Assembly: GCF_016862115.1 (NCBI RefSeq) | Contig: NZ_BOMI01000033.1 | Location: 1 to 64,000, forward strand | Reading direction: 5' to 3' | Source of the DNA: Paractinoplanes deccanensis | GTDB taxonomy: Bacteria; Actinomycetota; Actinomycetes; Mycobacteriales; Micromonosporaceae | Length of the DNA stretch: 64,000 nucleotides | Shown: in pieces, positions 58,621 through 64,000 of the stretch | Numbering within the stretch: the stretch's first letter is position 1 | Layout of the letters: every line of letters starts with the position of its first letter | Notes under the pieces: generated by a model | Told to the model about the DNA's origin: nothing | The model's database searches: none | Seen by the model: only the letters and a program-made list of their open reading frames with translations | Made by a program: the position numbers and the translations under genes

Positions 58621-58853
58621 ACGACCCGCAGCACTTCACGCCGATGAACGGGCGTGGGCATCGCCGCCGGAAGGTGGTGAACATGCCGGCGGGCGACCGG
58701 TACGGCATGGACCCGTACGAGGTGCGGGCGCTGGAGCTCGTCGGGGAGATCGACCGCTGGTTGCGGGCGGATCAGGACCGCGAGGCACGCCGGGTGAGGG
58801 CGCAGTTCGATGCGCTGACGGAGGGCTGGGATGGCGGGGATCCCGGTGAGTAG
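58617..58853 (+). CDS. Small phage protein
   Basis: Protein of 78 residues if started at the TTG (58617) that overlaps the previous stop. The ATG at 58683 (MPAGDRYGMDPYEVRALELV) has a better ribosome site (ggaagg) and would give 56 residues. It is helical and charged. No family recognised. Confidence 0.5.
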   Translation: MNDPQHFTPMNGRGHRRRKVVNMPAGDRYGMDPYEVRALELVGEIDRWLRADQDREARRVRAQFDALTEGWDGGDPGE

Positions 58854-59151
58854 CACGGACACGCGCGAGCTTGCGAACGCTGCCGCCCACCGTCTGTGGG
58901 GTGAGTTCCGCGCCTACCGGGATCAGGTGCGGTTCCGCTACCAGGAGCTGGAGCCGGCCGATCCGCACCGTCAGGAGCTGCTGGCGTTGTGGACGTACCT
59001 GGCCGAGCTGGGCGACGCGCTGCACGGGCTGCTGTCGGTGCCGGTGGACGCGGTCGTAGAGATGCGGCCGAGCCGGGTGGGTGAGGACACGCAAGAGTTC
59101 CTGGCCGCGCGCAAGCCGATGCGCCGCAACGGGCGTTGGAGCACGCTGTGA
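58831..59151 (+). CDS. Phage protein, helical
   Basis: Protein of 106 residues. Most of it is a long helical part (RLWGEFRAYRDQVRFRYQEL, then LLALWTYLAELGDALHGLL). The ATG at 58831 overlaps the previous gene by 23 bases. No family recognised. Confidence 0.55.
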   Translation: MAGIPVSSTDTRELANAAAHRLWGEFRAYRDQVRFRYQELEPADPHRQELLALWTYLAELGDALHGLLSVPVDAVVEMRPSRVGEDTQEFLAARKPMRRNGRWSTL

Positions 59152-59381
59152 CGTGGGTGGAGGACGCGGGCGCGGTGATGGCCGGCGGCCCGCTGCTTCT
59201 CCTCTGCGGCCTGGTGGTGCTGTTGCTGACCGCCATGGCCGTCGTGGGTGTGGTGGAGCGCGTCCGTGAGCGGCGCCGTCAGCGCAGGCGGGTTCACCAG
59301 GCGTGGGAGCGCACGGCTGAGCCTGAGGTTGCGCGGCGTCTGCCGCGGCAGCGTGCGGGTGAGCAGGAGCTGCGGCGGTGA
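59148..59381 (+). CDS. Small membrane phage protein
   Basis: Protein of 77 residues with one membrane helix (GPLLLLCGLVVLLLTAMAVV) and a strongly basic tail (RERRRQRRRVHQAW). The GTG start overlaps the previous stop. It ends one base from the convergent antitoxin-like gene. No family recognised. Confidence 0.55.
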   Translation: MTWVEDAGAVMAGGPLLLLCGLVVLLLTAMAVVGVVERVRERRRQRRRVHQAWERTAEPEVARRLPRQRAGEQELRR

Positions 59382-59382
59382 G

Positions 59383-59643
59383 TCAGAGATCGGTTGGCTC
59401 GCCCATCTTCTCGGCAGCCTGGCGGTACCAATCCATCGGCACGAGCACAGCTGTCGGCTTGCCGTGCCTCGTGAAGACGACGTGCTCGGCTGGCTTCTCG
59501 GCGGTGCCGGTAACCCGGGTGATGACGTCCTTGAGGTGGAGCCGTAGCTCCTGGATTCCCAGCATGACCCGCTTCGCCATGTCGAGATCGTACGGGTTTC
59601 TGTGCGGACTTCTGTCACTTGGTGCCGTGGTCGTGATCGTCAT
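59383..59643 (-). CDS. Phd/YefM-type antitoxin-like protein
   Basis: Protein of 86 residues. From MLGIQELRLHLKDVITRV on, it follows the Phd/YefM pattern, where the first helix dimerises and VVFTRHGKPTAVLVP forms the DNA-binding base. Such proteins neutralise a toxin and repress their own promoter. No toxin gene (Doc, YoeB or PIN) is next to it: both flanks hold unrelated + strand genes. It is the only minus-strand gene in this run apart from the repressor. The ATG at 59643 follows gagagggtg. It may act as a free repressor or neutralise a host toxin. Confidence 0.7.
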   Translation of the reverse strand: MTITTTAPSDRSPHRNPYDLDMAKRVMLGIQELRLHLKDVITRVTGTAEKPAEHVVFTRHGKPTAVLVPMDWYRQAAEKMGEPTDL

Positions 59644-59667
59644 GGGGTCACCCTCTCGAATGCTGAC

Positions 59668-59722
59668 ACTTTCCCTGCTACTAATTCTGTAACTTTTACT
59701 GTAGTCTCAAAGTTGCAGGACG
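59668..59722. promoter_or_regulatory. AT-rich divergent promoter region
   Basis: This short stretch is clearly richer in A and T than anything around it and lies between the antitoxin-like gene and the Bro-N gene. It holds two related words, ctgtaact and ctgtagtc, twelve bases apart. It probably carries the promoter of the long Bro-N run and perhaps a binding site. Confidence 0.45.
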
Positions 59723-59772
59723 GGCAATGCCTCATCCGCGCATCGGCACAACCACGTCAAAGGAGAGGGCAC

Positions 59773-60603
59773 TTGAGCAGCATCGCCAGAGTCTTCGGGT
59801 TCGGTGGCGCCGAGCTTCGGACCACCCTCGTAGACGAAGAGCCGTGGTTTGTCGCGGCCGACATCTGCCGTGTCCTCGGGCTGAAGAACACCACCATGGC
59901 GCTGCGCGCACTCGACGAGGACGAGAAGGGTCTAAGTCGGATTGACACCCCCGGCGGCCAGCAGAATCTCGCGGTCGTCAACGAATCCGGCCTGTACGCA
60001 CTGATCGTCCGCTCCGACAAGCCCAACGCGAAGCCGTTCCGCAGGTGGGTCACCGGCGAGGTGCTGCCCGCCATCCGCAAGACCGGCCGGTACGACATCA
60101 CTGAGCAGAACACCAACCACCCGGCGATCCCTCAGTCCTTCGCCGATGCTCTTCAGCTCGCCGCAGACCAAGCGCGTGAGATCGAGCGACAGAACAATGC
60201 GATCGCTGAGCTGGAGCCCCGCGCCGCGCAGGCTGACCACCACCGCTCCGCCGACGCAAAGATCCCGATCGGGGACTTCGCCAACAACCTCAAAGCCTGG
60301 GCGAAGCAGAACCACGGCGTGCAGATCCGCCACAAGGACGTCTGGGACTTCCTCGGCGACATCGGCCTGCTGATTCGCGGCAACACCGCCCGCAACAACC
60401 AGCCAACCGCGTTCGCCACCGATCGGGACTTCGTGCGCGTCAAGACCTCCGAGTACGAGACCGAGACGCGCGGCTTGCAGTCCTCCACCTCACCTCGACT
60501 TACCCCTGCCGGCGAGGGCTGGGCGTGGGATCGCGCGGTCAAGCGCATCGCCACCCACGGGTCGCTAGCCGCGCCCACCAAAGCCATTGAAGGAGCCAAG
60601 TGA
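59773..60603 (+). CDS. Bro-N/KilA-type antirepressor
   Basis: Protein of 276 residues. The start is the TTG at 59773, decided by the strong aaaggagagg just before it and by the family start; the frame stays open upstream. Residues 1-105 form a Bro-N domain (VFGFGGAELRTTLVDEEPWF, VAADICRVLGLKNTTMALRA, then GLYALIVRSDKPNAKPFRRW). A coiled segment (about 135-160) follows. The C-terminal domain (FANNLKAWAKQNHGVQIRH, then DVWDFLGDIGLLIR) is of the phage antirepressor type. It may counter the immunity repressor during induction. It is the first gene of a long overlapping run. Confidence 0.87.
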   Translation: MSSIARVFGFGGAELRTTLVDEEPWFVAADICRVLGLKNTTMALRALDEDEKGLSRIDTPGGQQNLAVVNESGLYALIVRSDKPNAKPFRRWVTGEVLPAIRKTGRYDITEQNTNHPAIPQSFADALQLAADQAREIERQNNAIAELEPRAAQADHHRSADAKIPIGDFANNLKAWAKQNHGVQIRHKDVWDFLGDIGLLIRGNTARNNQPTAFATDRDFVRVKTSEYETETRGLQSSTSPRLTPAGEGWAWDRAVKRIATHGSLAAPTKAIEGAK

Positions 60604-60845
60604 TGACCACGATGGTGAAGGTGCCATTCGACAGCGGCACCGCCAGGTTCGACCAGGACAAGCTCGCCACGGCCCTGCTGGTGTGGCTGGACGCCGCGGG
60701 CCTCGAAGGACAGCGGCGGCTTGCCGCCGTGCGCAACCGGCTCCGTGACGAGCATGGCATCGACGCCGGGGAGGCAATCTCGCTCACTGTCGCCGCCCGG
60801 ATCTGCGACGAGCGCGGTATCGACCCGTATGCGAGCGCCGCATGA
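60603..60845 (+). CDS. Small phage protein
   Basis: Protein of 80 residues, MTTMVKVPFDSGTARFDQDK at the start. The ATG overlaps the Bro-N stop by one base (TGATG). It looks helical with LLVWLDAAGLEG and RNRLRDEHGIDAG. No family recognised. Confidence 0.55.
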   Translation: MTTMVKVPFDSGTARFDQDKLATALLVWLDAAGLEGQRRLAAVRNRLRDEHGIDAGEAISLTVAARICDERGIDPYASAA

Positions 60846-61141
60846 CCCTCGACGTCCAGCTCTTCGAGCGCGGTTTCTTCAAGAACATCCAGGCGGTCCG
60901 GCTTACCCGCGAGAACCTGTGGGACGTCTTCGAGTGGGCGGACAGCAAGCCGTTCTACGGCCCGAAGGGTGAGGGCGACACCGAGCAGCCGATCACCGGC
61001 CTGACCGTGTTCGAGCCGACCGGGCGGAACAAGGCCGACTTCGGCGACTGGGTGTACCGCACCCCGAACGGTGACTTCCGCACCTACCCGGACGCCGAGT
61101 TCCGGGAGCTGTTCACGCCGGTTGAAGGCGGGCCGTCATGA
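60842..61141 (+). CDS. Small phage protein of a widespread type
   Basis: Protein of 99 residues with QAVRLTRENLWDVFEWA near the start and DFGDWVYRTPNGDFRTYPDA, EFRELFTPV at the end. Small proteins of this outline (a variable start, GDWV, a short turn, then a C-terminal FxxxFxPV-like end) are frequent in phage early regions; the function is not known. ATGA overlap on both sides. Confidence 0.6.
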   Translation: MTLDVQLFERGFFKNIQAVRLTRENLWDVFEWADSKPFYGPKGEGDTEQPITGLTVFEPTGRNKADFGDWVYRTPNGDFRTYPDAEFRELFTPVEGGPS

Positions 61142-61329
61142 GCAGCCACTTCCGCACCCTCACCGTGGTTGCGGAGATCCCCGACGAGTCGGATCTGCGC
61201 TACTGCGGCTACGCGGCCGAGGTCGCCCGCAAGGCGCTAGAGCAGGCCGGGTTCGTCGTCTCGCGTGTCCGGAACGAACACAACGAGGACGGCGAGATGC
61301 CGCCGTGGCGAGCGGAGATCCCGTGGTGA
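61138..61329 (+). CDS. Small phage protein
   Basis: Protein of 63 residues (MSSHFRTLTVVAEIPDESDL at the start) with a likely alpha/beta fold. Overlaps both neighbours by 4 bases. No family recognised. Confidence 0.5.
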   Translation: MSSHFRTLTVVAEIPDESDLRYCGYAAEVARKALEQAGFVVSRVRNEHNEDGEMPPWRAEIPW

Positions 61330-61523
61330 CCACGGCCGTGCTCCCCCGCCACCTGCTCGCCCCGGCCGATGTGCCGTTGAAGTGCGCGTCTGAGAACGCC
61401 GCCCGCTCTCCCGCCGTGAAGTGCGACGAGCCGGGCTCGCTCCTTCGATGCCCGCTGTGCCCCGCGAGCTCGACGTACTGGCGCAATGCCTACCCCACGA
61501 CTCCCGAAGGAGGCAACCAATGA
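61326..61523 (+). CDS. Small cysteine-rich phage protein
   Basis: Protein of 65 residues started by a GTG in a GTGA overlap. Four cysteines (LKCASE, VKCDEP, RCPLCP) could form a zinc knuckle. The stop overlaps the next ATG, whose ribosome site (aggagg) lies in its last codons. No family recognised. Confidence 0.5.
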   Translation: MTTAVLPRHLLAPADVPLKCASENAARSPAVKCDEPGSLLRCPLCPASSTYWRNAYPTTPEGGNQ

Positions 61524-61825
61524 CCTACGCCGTGATCATGCAGTACCCCGGTGACGGGGAACTGGAAGCGAACCGTGCCGAGTTCTTCGGCACCCTCGAC
61601 GAGGCGGTTGCCTGGCGCGACCGGCAGGGCGAGGACTGGCTGAAGGTCTTCCGTGTCGAGCCAGTCACCGAGTCAGCCATGTGGGACTGGTCCATTCGGA
61701 AGGCTGGCACGGACGAGCAGCCGAACTTCGCGTACACCTCCGAGCAGGCCGCCCGAAGTTCCTGCTCCGGGGGGATGGAACTGGTCAGGCGCCGCCGGGG
61801 CTCGTCGGTGTGGGTGGCCGCATGA
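61520..61825 (+). CDS. Phage protein of unknown function
   Basis: Protein of 101 residues (MTYAVIMQYPGDGELEANRA at the start). The first half looks alpha/beta (FGTLDEAVAWRDRQGEDWLK), and the end is basic (LVRRRRGSSVWVAA). It has a good ribosome site (aggagg) and overlaps both neighbours. No family recognised. Confidence 0.5.
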   Translation: MTYAVIMQYPGDGELEANRAEFFGTLDEAVAWRDRQGEDWLKVFRVEPVTESAMWDWSIRKAGTDEQPNFAYTSEQAARSSCSGGMELVRRRRGSSVWVAA

Positions 61826-62037
61826 GTACCGTCGCCAAGCGCAAGACCGTCGAGCGCTTCAACCGCGACGACCCGGTCGGCACTCCGGTCCGATTCTGGC
61901 CTGGCGTCCGTTCGGGCGAGGGCATCGAGTCGGCAACCCGCAGCAGCGCGCAGATCCTGTCCGGTCACACGCCGGTCGTCTGGGTCGAGGGCCACGCCGG
62001 GTGCATCGCCCTGACGCACGTGGAGCCGATCCGATGA
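61822..62037 (+). CDS. Small phage protein, beta-rich
   Basis: Protein of 71 residues with RFNRDDPVGTPVRFWPGVR, TRSSAQILSGHTPVVWVEGH and a final ALTHVEPI. This outline is seen in small proteins of many actinophages and prophages; the role is unknown. Overlaps both neighbours by 4 bases. Confidence 0.6.
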   Translation: MSTVAKRKTVERFNRDDPVGTPVRFWPGVRSGEGIESATRSSAQILSGHTPVVWVEGHAGCIALTHVEPIR

Positions 62038-62249
62038 CCGCCGTCGAGCCCTACGAGGCTCTGCGCCTGCCCGAACTGCCCGTCACCGATCAGCTGCGCG
62101 ACGCCTACTCGGATCTGCTGACTGCCGTGTGCGGCATGCCGTACCCGGGCGGTAACGCCGACGCCATCGCGTACGCGCTGCGGTGGATGCGCGCCAACCC
62201 GGAGCGGGCCGACGTACTGCTCGGGCGCACGGAAGGGGCGACACAGTGA
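62034..62249 (+). CDS. Small phage protein
   Basis: Protein of 71 residues (MTAVEPYEALRLPELPVTDQ at the start), helical in the second half (DAIAYALRWMRANPERADVL). Overlaps both neighbours. No family recognised. Confidence 0.5.
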   Translation: MTAVEPYEALRLPELPVTDQLRDAYSDLLTAVCGMPYPGGNADAIAYALRWMRANPERADVLLGRTEGATQ

Positions 62250-62476
62250 GTGCCACCTTGGACGCGCTTGCCCGCATCGACGACGGCATCACCGACCGCG
62301 AGCCCGCCGACGTGTTCCGCCGGCACAGCGTGGACCCGTGGGCAGCGATGGAGACCCGCCTCGACGAGCAGGCCGCCGACCGGTGCGTGATCTGCGGTGA
62401 GTACGGCGACGGCCCGGAGTGCTGGACGTGCACCGCCGACTGGGACCGCGGCATCGCCAGGAGCTGTGATCTCTGA
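62246..62476 (+). CDS. Small zinc-ribbon-like phage protein
   Basis: Protein of 76 residues starting with GTG in a GTGA overlap. The C-terminal part has paired cysteines, CVICGEYGDGPECWTC, which should bind zinc. It lies right before the exonuclease gene, which has its own Cys-rich part. No family recognised. Confidence 0.55.
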   Translation: MSATLDALARIDDGITDREPADVFRRHSVDPWAAMETRLDEQAADRCVICGEYGDGPECWTCTADWDRGIARSCDL

Positions 62477-63519
62477 TGCCGATCGCTGCCGGCGCCGAAG
62501 CCGTCCTGACCCGCGAGTTCCCGTTCCACTCCGTGGAGGAGTCCGACGACGGCCGCTGGTACATCATCGACGGCCAGCGGCTGATGTCCGTCACCACCGC
62601 TTTCAAGGCGGCGGCGAAGCGTGGCCTGGTGGAGAAGTCCGCCAGCCTGTCCGCCGAGCTCGCCTTCGACCAGATCCCGCTGATCGTGTCGGCGTCACGC
62701 CGTAAGCCGTGCGGGAACACCTGGTCGCGTTGCAAGCACGAGGACGGCGAGTCCTGCGAGCGGTGCCCGTGCCGGGTGTGCCGGGCATGTGTGCAGCGGT
62801 GGATCGCCGAGCAGCACAACCGGGAGTGGGGCCGGCGCGCCGACGAAGGTGTGCGGGTCCACGATGTTGCCGAGTGGTGGTCGTACCACGGGGAGATCAA
62901 AGACCACGACGCGGACATCGCCGGGTATGTGACGTCGTTCCAGTCGTACGTCGCCGACTACGGCATCACCCCCGACGATGTGCTGCTGGCCGAGGCGCTG
63001 CTAGTGCATCGAAAGATCGGTGCGGCCGGGCAGACCGACGGGATCGTGCGCATCCACGCGGAACGCACCGAGAAGGCCGCCAAGCTGGTCTCCCGGCTGA
63101 CGCAGACGAACTGGCGCAAGGCGCAGAAGCAGAAGCTCACCCTCGACGTGCTGTTCGACATCAAAACCCGCGAGGCCGAGGAGCCGAAGTTCTACCCGGA
63201 GAACGCCCTCCAGTTGGCCGGGTACCGGCACTTCCCGGTGATCCGGGTGAAGAACTCCGACACCGAAGTGCCGATGCTACCTGTCGACGCCGGCGTGATC
63301 GTGCAGCTGCTCCCCCACGACTACGCGGTCCGGCCTGTCGTCTGCGACCGGGCCACCTACGAGAACGGGTTCCTGCCGCACCTGAACGCCTACCGCTGGA
63401 CCACCGAGGACGGCGCCGCCGCGGTGTCCTCGAGAACGTTCGTCCTGCCGGAGACGGTAGCCGCCCGCGCCCGCAAGGCCGCGAAGGAGCAGGCCGTCGC
63501 CGAAGGGGCTGCGGCATGA
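62476..63519 (+). CDS. PD-(D/E)XK nuclease (RecB/exonuclease type) with Cys-rich insert
   Basis: Nuclease of 347 residues. The active-site blocks are GQTDGIV (motif I Asp), LFDIKTRE (the D-x-K pair) and ENALQLAGYRHF (the QxxxY motif of RecB-like enzymes). It probably degrades or trims DNA ends in phage recombination. Before these (about residues 78-105) comes a dense run of seven cysteines, PCGNTWSRCKHE, then CERCPCRVCRACV, that may hold zinc or an iron-sulfur cluster. The ATG overlaps the previous stop (TGATG). Confidence 0.75.
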   Translation: MPIAAGAEAVLTREFPFHSVEESDDGRWYIIDGQRLMSVTTAFKAAAKRGLVEKSASLSAELAFDQIPLIVSASRRKPCGNTWSRCKHEDGESCERCPCRVCRACVQRWIAEQHNREWGRRADEGVRVHDVAEWWSYHGEIKDHDADIAGYVTSFQSYVADYGITPDDVLLAEALLVHRKIGAAGQTDGIVRIHAERTEKAAKLVSRLTQTNWRKAQKQKLTLDVLFDIKTREAEEPKFYPENALQLAGYRHFPVIRVKNSDTEVPMLPVDAGVIVQLLPHDYAVRPVVCDRATYENGFLPHLNAYRWTTEDGAAAVSSRTFVLPETVAARARKAAKEQAVAEGAAA

Positions 63520-63998
63520 CTTCGACGCTGATTCACCTCAATGGCTTCGACATCGATCCTGTCGCCGGCCTGGTGTACGGGCCTAAAGGCAAGCCGGTCG
63601 GCAGCAAGGACACCCGCGGCTACGTGCAGATCGACGGGCGGACCCGAGGGTACGGACTTCAATCGGCGCACCGCTTGATCTGGCAGGCGGCCAACGGGCC
63701 GATCCCAGACGGGCTTGAGGTCAATCACAAGAACGGGATCAAGGCGGACAACAGGATTTCGAACCTGGAACTCCTCACGCGTCAAGGCAACATCCAGCAC
63801 GCCTACCAAACCGGCCTCAAGTCGAATCGTGTCGACAAGCATCCCAACCGCAAGCTCAGCTCGGTCGATGTACGCGCGATCCGCCGCCTGATTGCCGCAG
63901 GCATTTCGTGCAGCGAGTTGTCCAACCGGTTCAGCGTGACCGTTCAGACGATCTACCACATCCGTAGCCGCAAGACCTGGTCCCACCTAGGAGACTGA
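63516..63998 (+). CDS. HNH homing-type endonuclease
   Basis: Protein of 160 residues. The HNH block reads LEVNHKNGIKADNRISNLEL, preceded by SAHRLIWQAANGPIPDG. The C-terminal part has a helix-turn-helix-like segment (AAGISCSELSNRFSVTVQTI). This is the usual form of free-standing phage HNH enzymes that cut DNA near their own gene. It overlaps the exonuclease gene by 4 bases and ends two bases before the window edge. Confidence 0.88.
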   Translation: MTSTLIHLNGFDIDPVAGLVYGPKGKPVGSKDTRGYVQIDGRTRGYGLQSAHRLIWQAANGPIPDGLEVNHKNGIKADNRISNLELLTRQGNIQHAYQTGLKSNRVDKHPNRKLSSVDVRAIRRLIAAGISCSELSNRFSVTVQTIYHIRSRKTWSHLGD

Positions 63999-64000
63999 CT

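Larger units (their letters stand above)
52425..64000. mobile_element. Left arm of an integrated phage-like element
   Basis: From the broken glucosidase to the right edge the gene content changes. It has a large serine integrase, a repressor/Cro-like pair, a DNA methyltransferase, a Bro-N antirepressor, an exonuclease, an HNH nuclease and about twenty short genes joined by 4-base overlaps. Third codon positions are less strictly G/C than in the host part. This is the early region of a temperate actinophage or a closely related element. No structural (capsid, tail) or conjugation genes are seen in the window, so which of the two it is remains open. Confidence 0.85.

Noticed and set aside
1..64000. 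CRISPR arrays, rRNA or tRNA genes
   Set aside because: No regularly spaced repeats and no recognisable tRNA or rRNA segments were seen on reading. A covariance-model search would be decisive for tRNA.

Overview
The window is high-GC DNA with dense genes, many GTG starts and many 4-base start/stop overlaps. It looks like a chromosome segment of a filamentous actinobacterium. The secreted carbohydrate-active enzymes, the I36-type inhibitors, the XRE/ImmA/MAB_1171c set and the TPR style fit Micromonosporaceae such as Actinoplanes, but this is inference from gene content, not a database match. No rRNA, tRNA, tmRNA or CRISPR array was recognised.

Layout. 1-11 kb: pyruvate phosphate dikinase (edge-truncated), an ImmA/IrrE-like metalloprotease overlapping a MAB_1171c-like membrane protein, a convergent XRE regulator, a cytochrome P450, a lipoprotein and a glcDEF glycolate/D-lactate dehydrogenase operon. 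11-17 kb: an ArsR-type regulator, an HTH protein and a run of small secreted proteins (a ricin-type lectin-like protein, a lipoprotein, three peptidase-inhibitor-I36-like proteins), then about 1.3 kb of broken gene remnants. 17-24 kb: a VOC protein, a PL11 rhamnogalacturonan lyase and a divergent CBM2-SGNH esterase sharing a CebR-like operator, an ABC exporter, a methyltransferase remnant, a quinone-oxidoreductase-like dehydrogenase and a beta-carbonic anhydrase. 24-32 kb: a large secreted subtilisin, a TPR-CHAT protease with an EACC1-like partner, an LLM flavin oxidoreductase, smpB and a small gene upstream of it. 32-43 kb: an MMPL transporter, a zinc alcohol dehydrogenase, an IclR regulator, a quinol monooxygenase-like protein, an MFS transporter, a VOC protein, a membrane protein of unknown function, a broken STAND-NTPase/TPR gene and an AlaX-like editing protein. 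42.7-52 kb: a CUT2 sugar-binding protein, a CUT1 sugar import operon without its own ATPase, a YtrA-type GntR/ABC cassette, a GNAT acetyltransferase, an aldehyde dehydrogenase and the 5' part of an alpha-glucosidase.

At about 52.43 kb the alpha-glucosidase frame is broken and a large serine integrase follows at once. From there to the right edge the DNA is the left arm of an integrated phage-like element: integrase, repressor-like XRE protein, divergent Cro-like HTH protein with an array of TGACGC half-sites between them, a C5 DNA methyltransferase with an unusual repeat region, many small overlapping early genes, a Phd-type antitoxin, a Bro-N antirepressor with a TTG start, a PD-(D/E)XK exonuclease with a Cys-rich insert, and an HNH endonuclease. 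The right end of the element lies outside the window.

The items most worth a second look are the CHAT/EACC1-like pair, the XRE-ImmA-MAB_1171c set, the operator array of the prophage and its methyltransferase.
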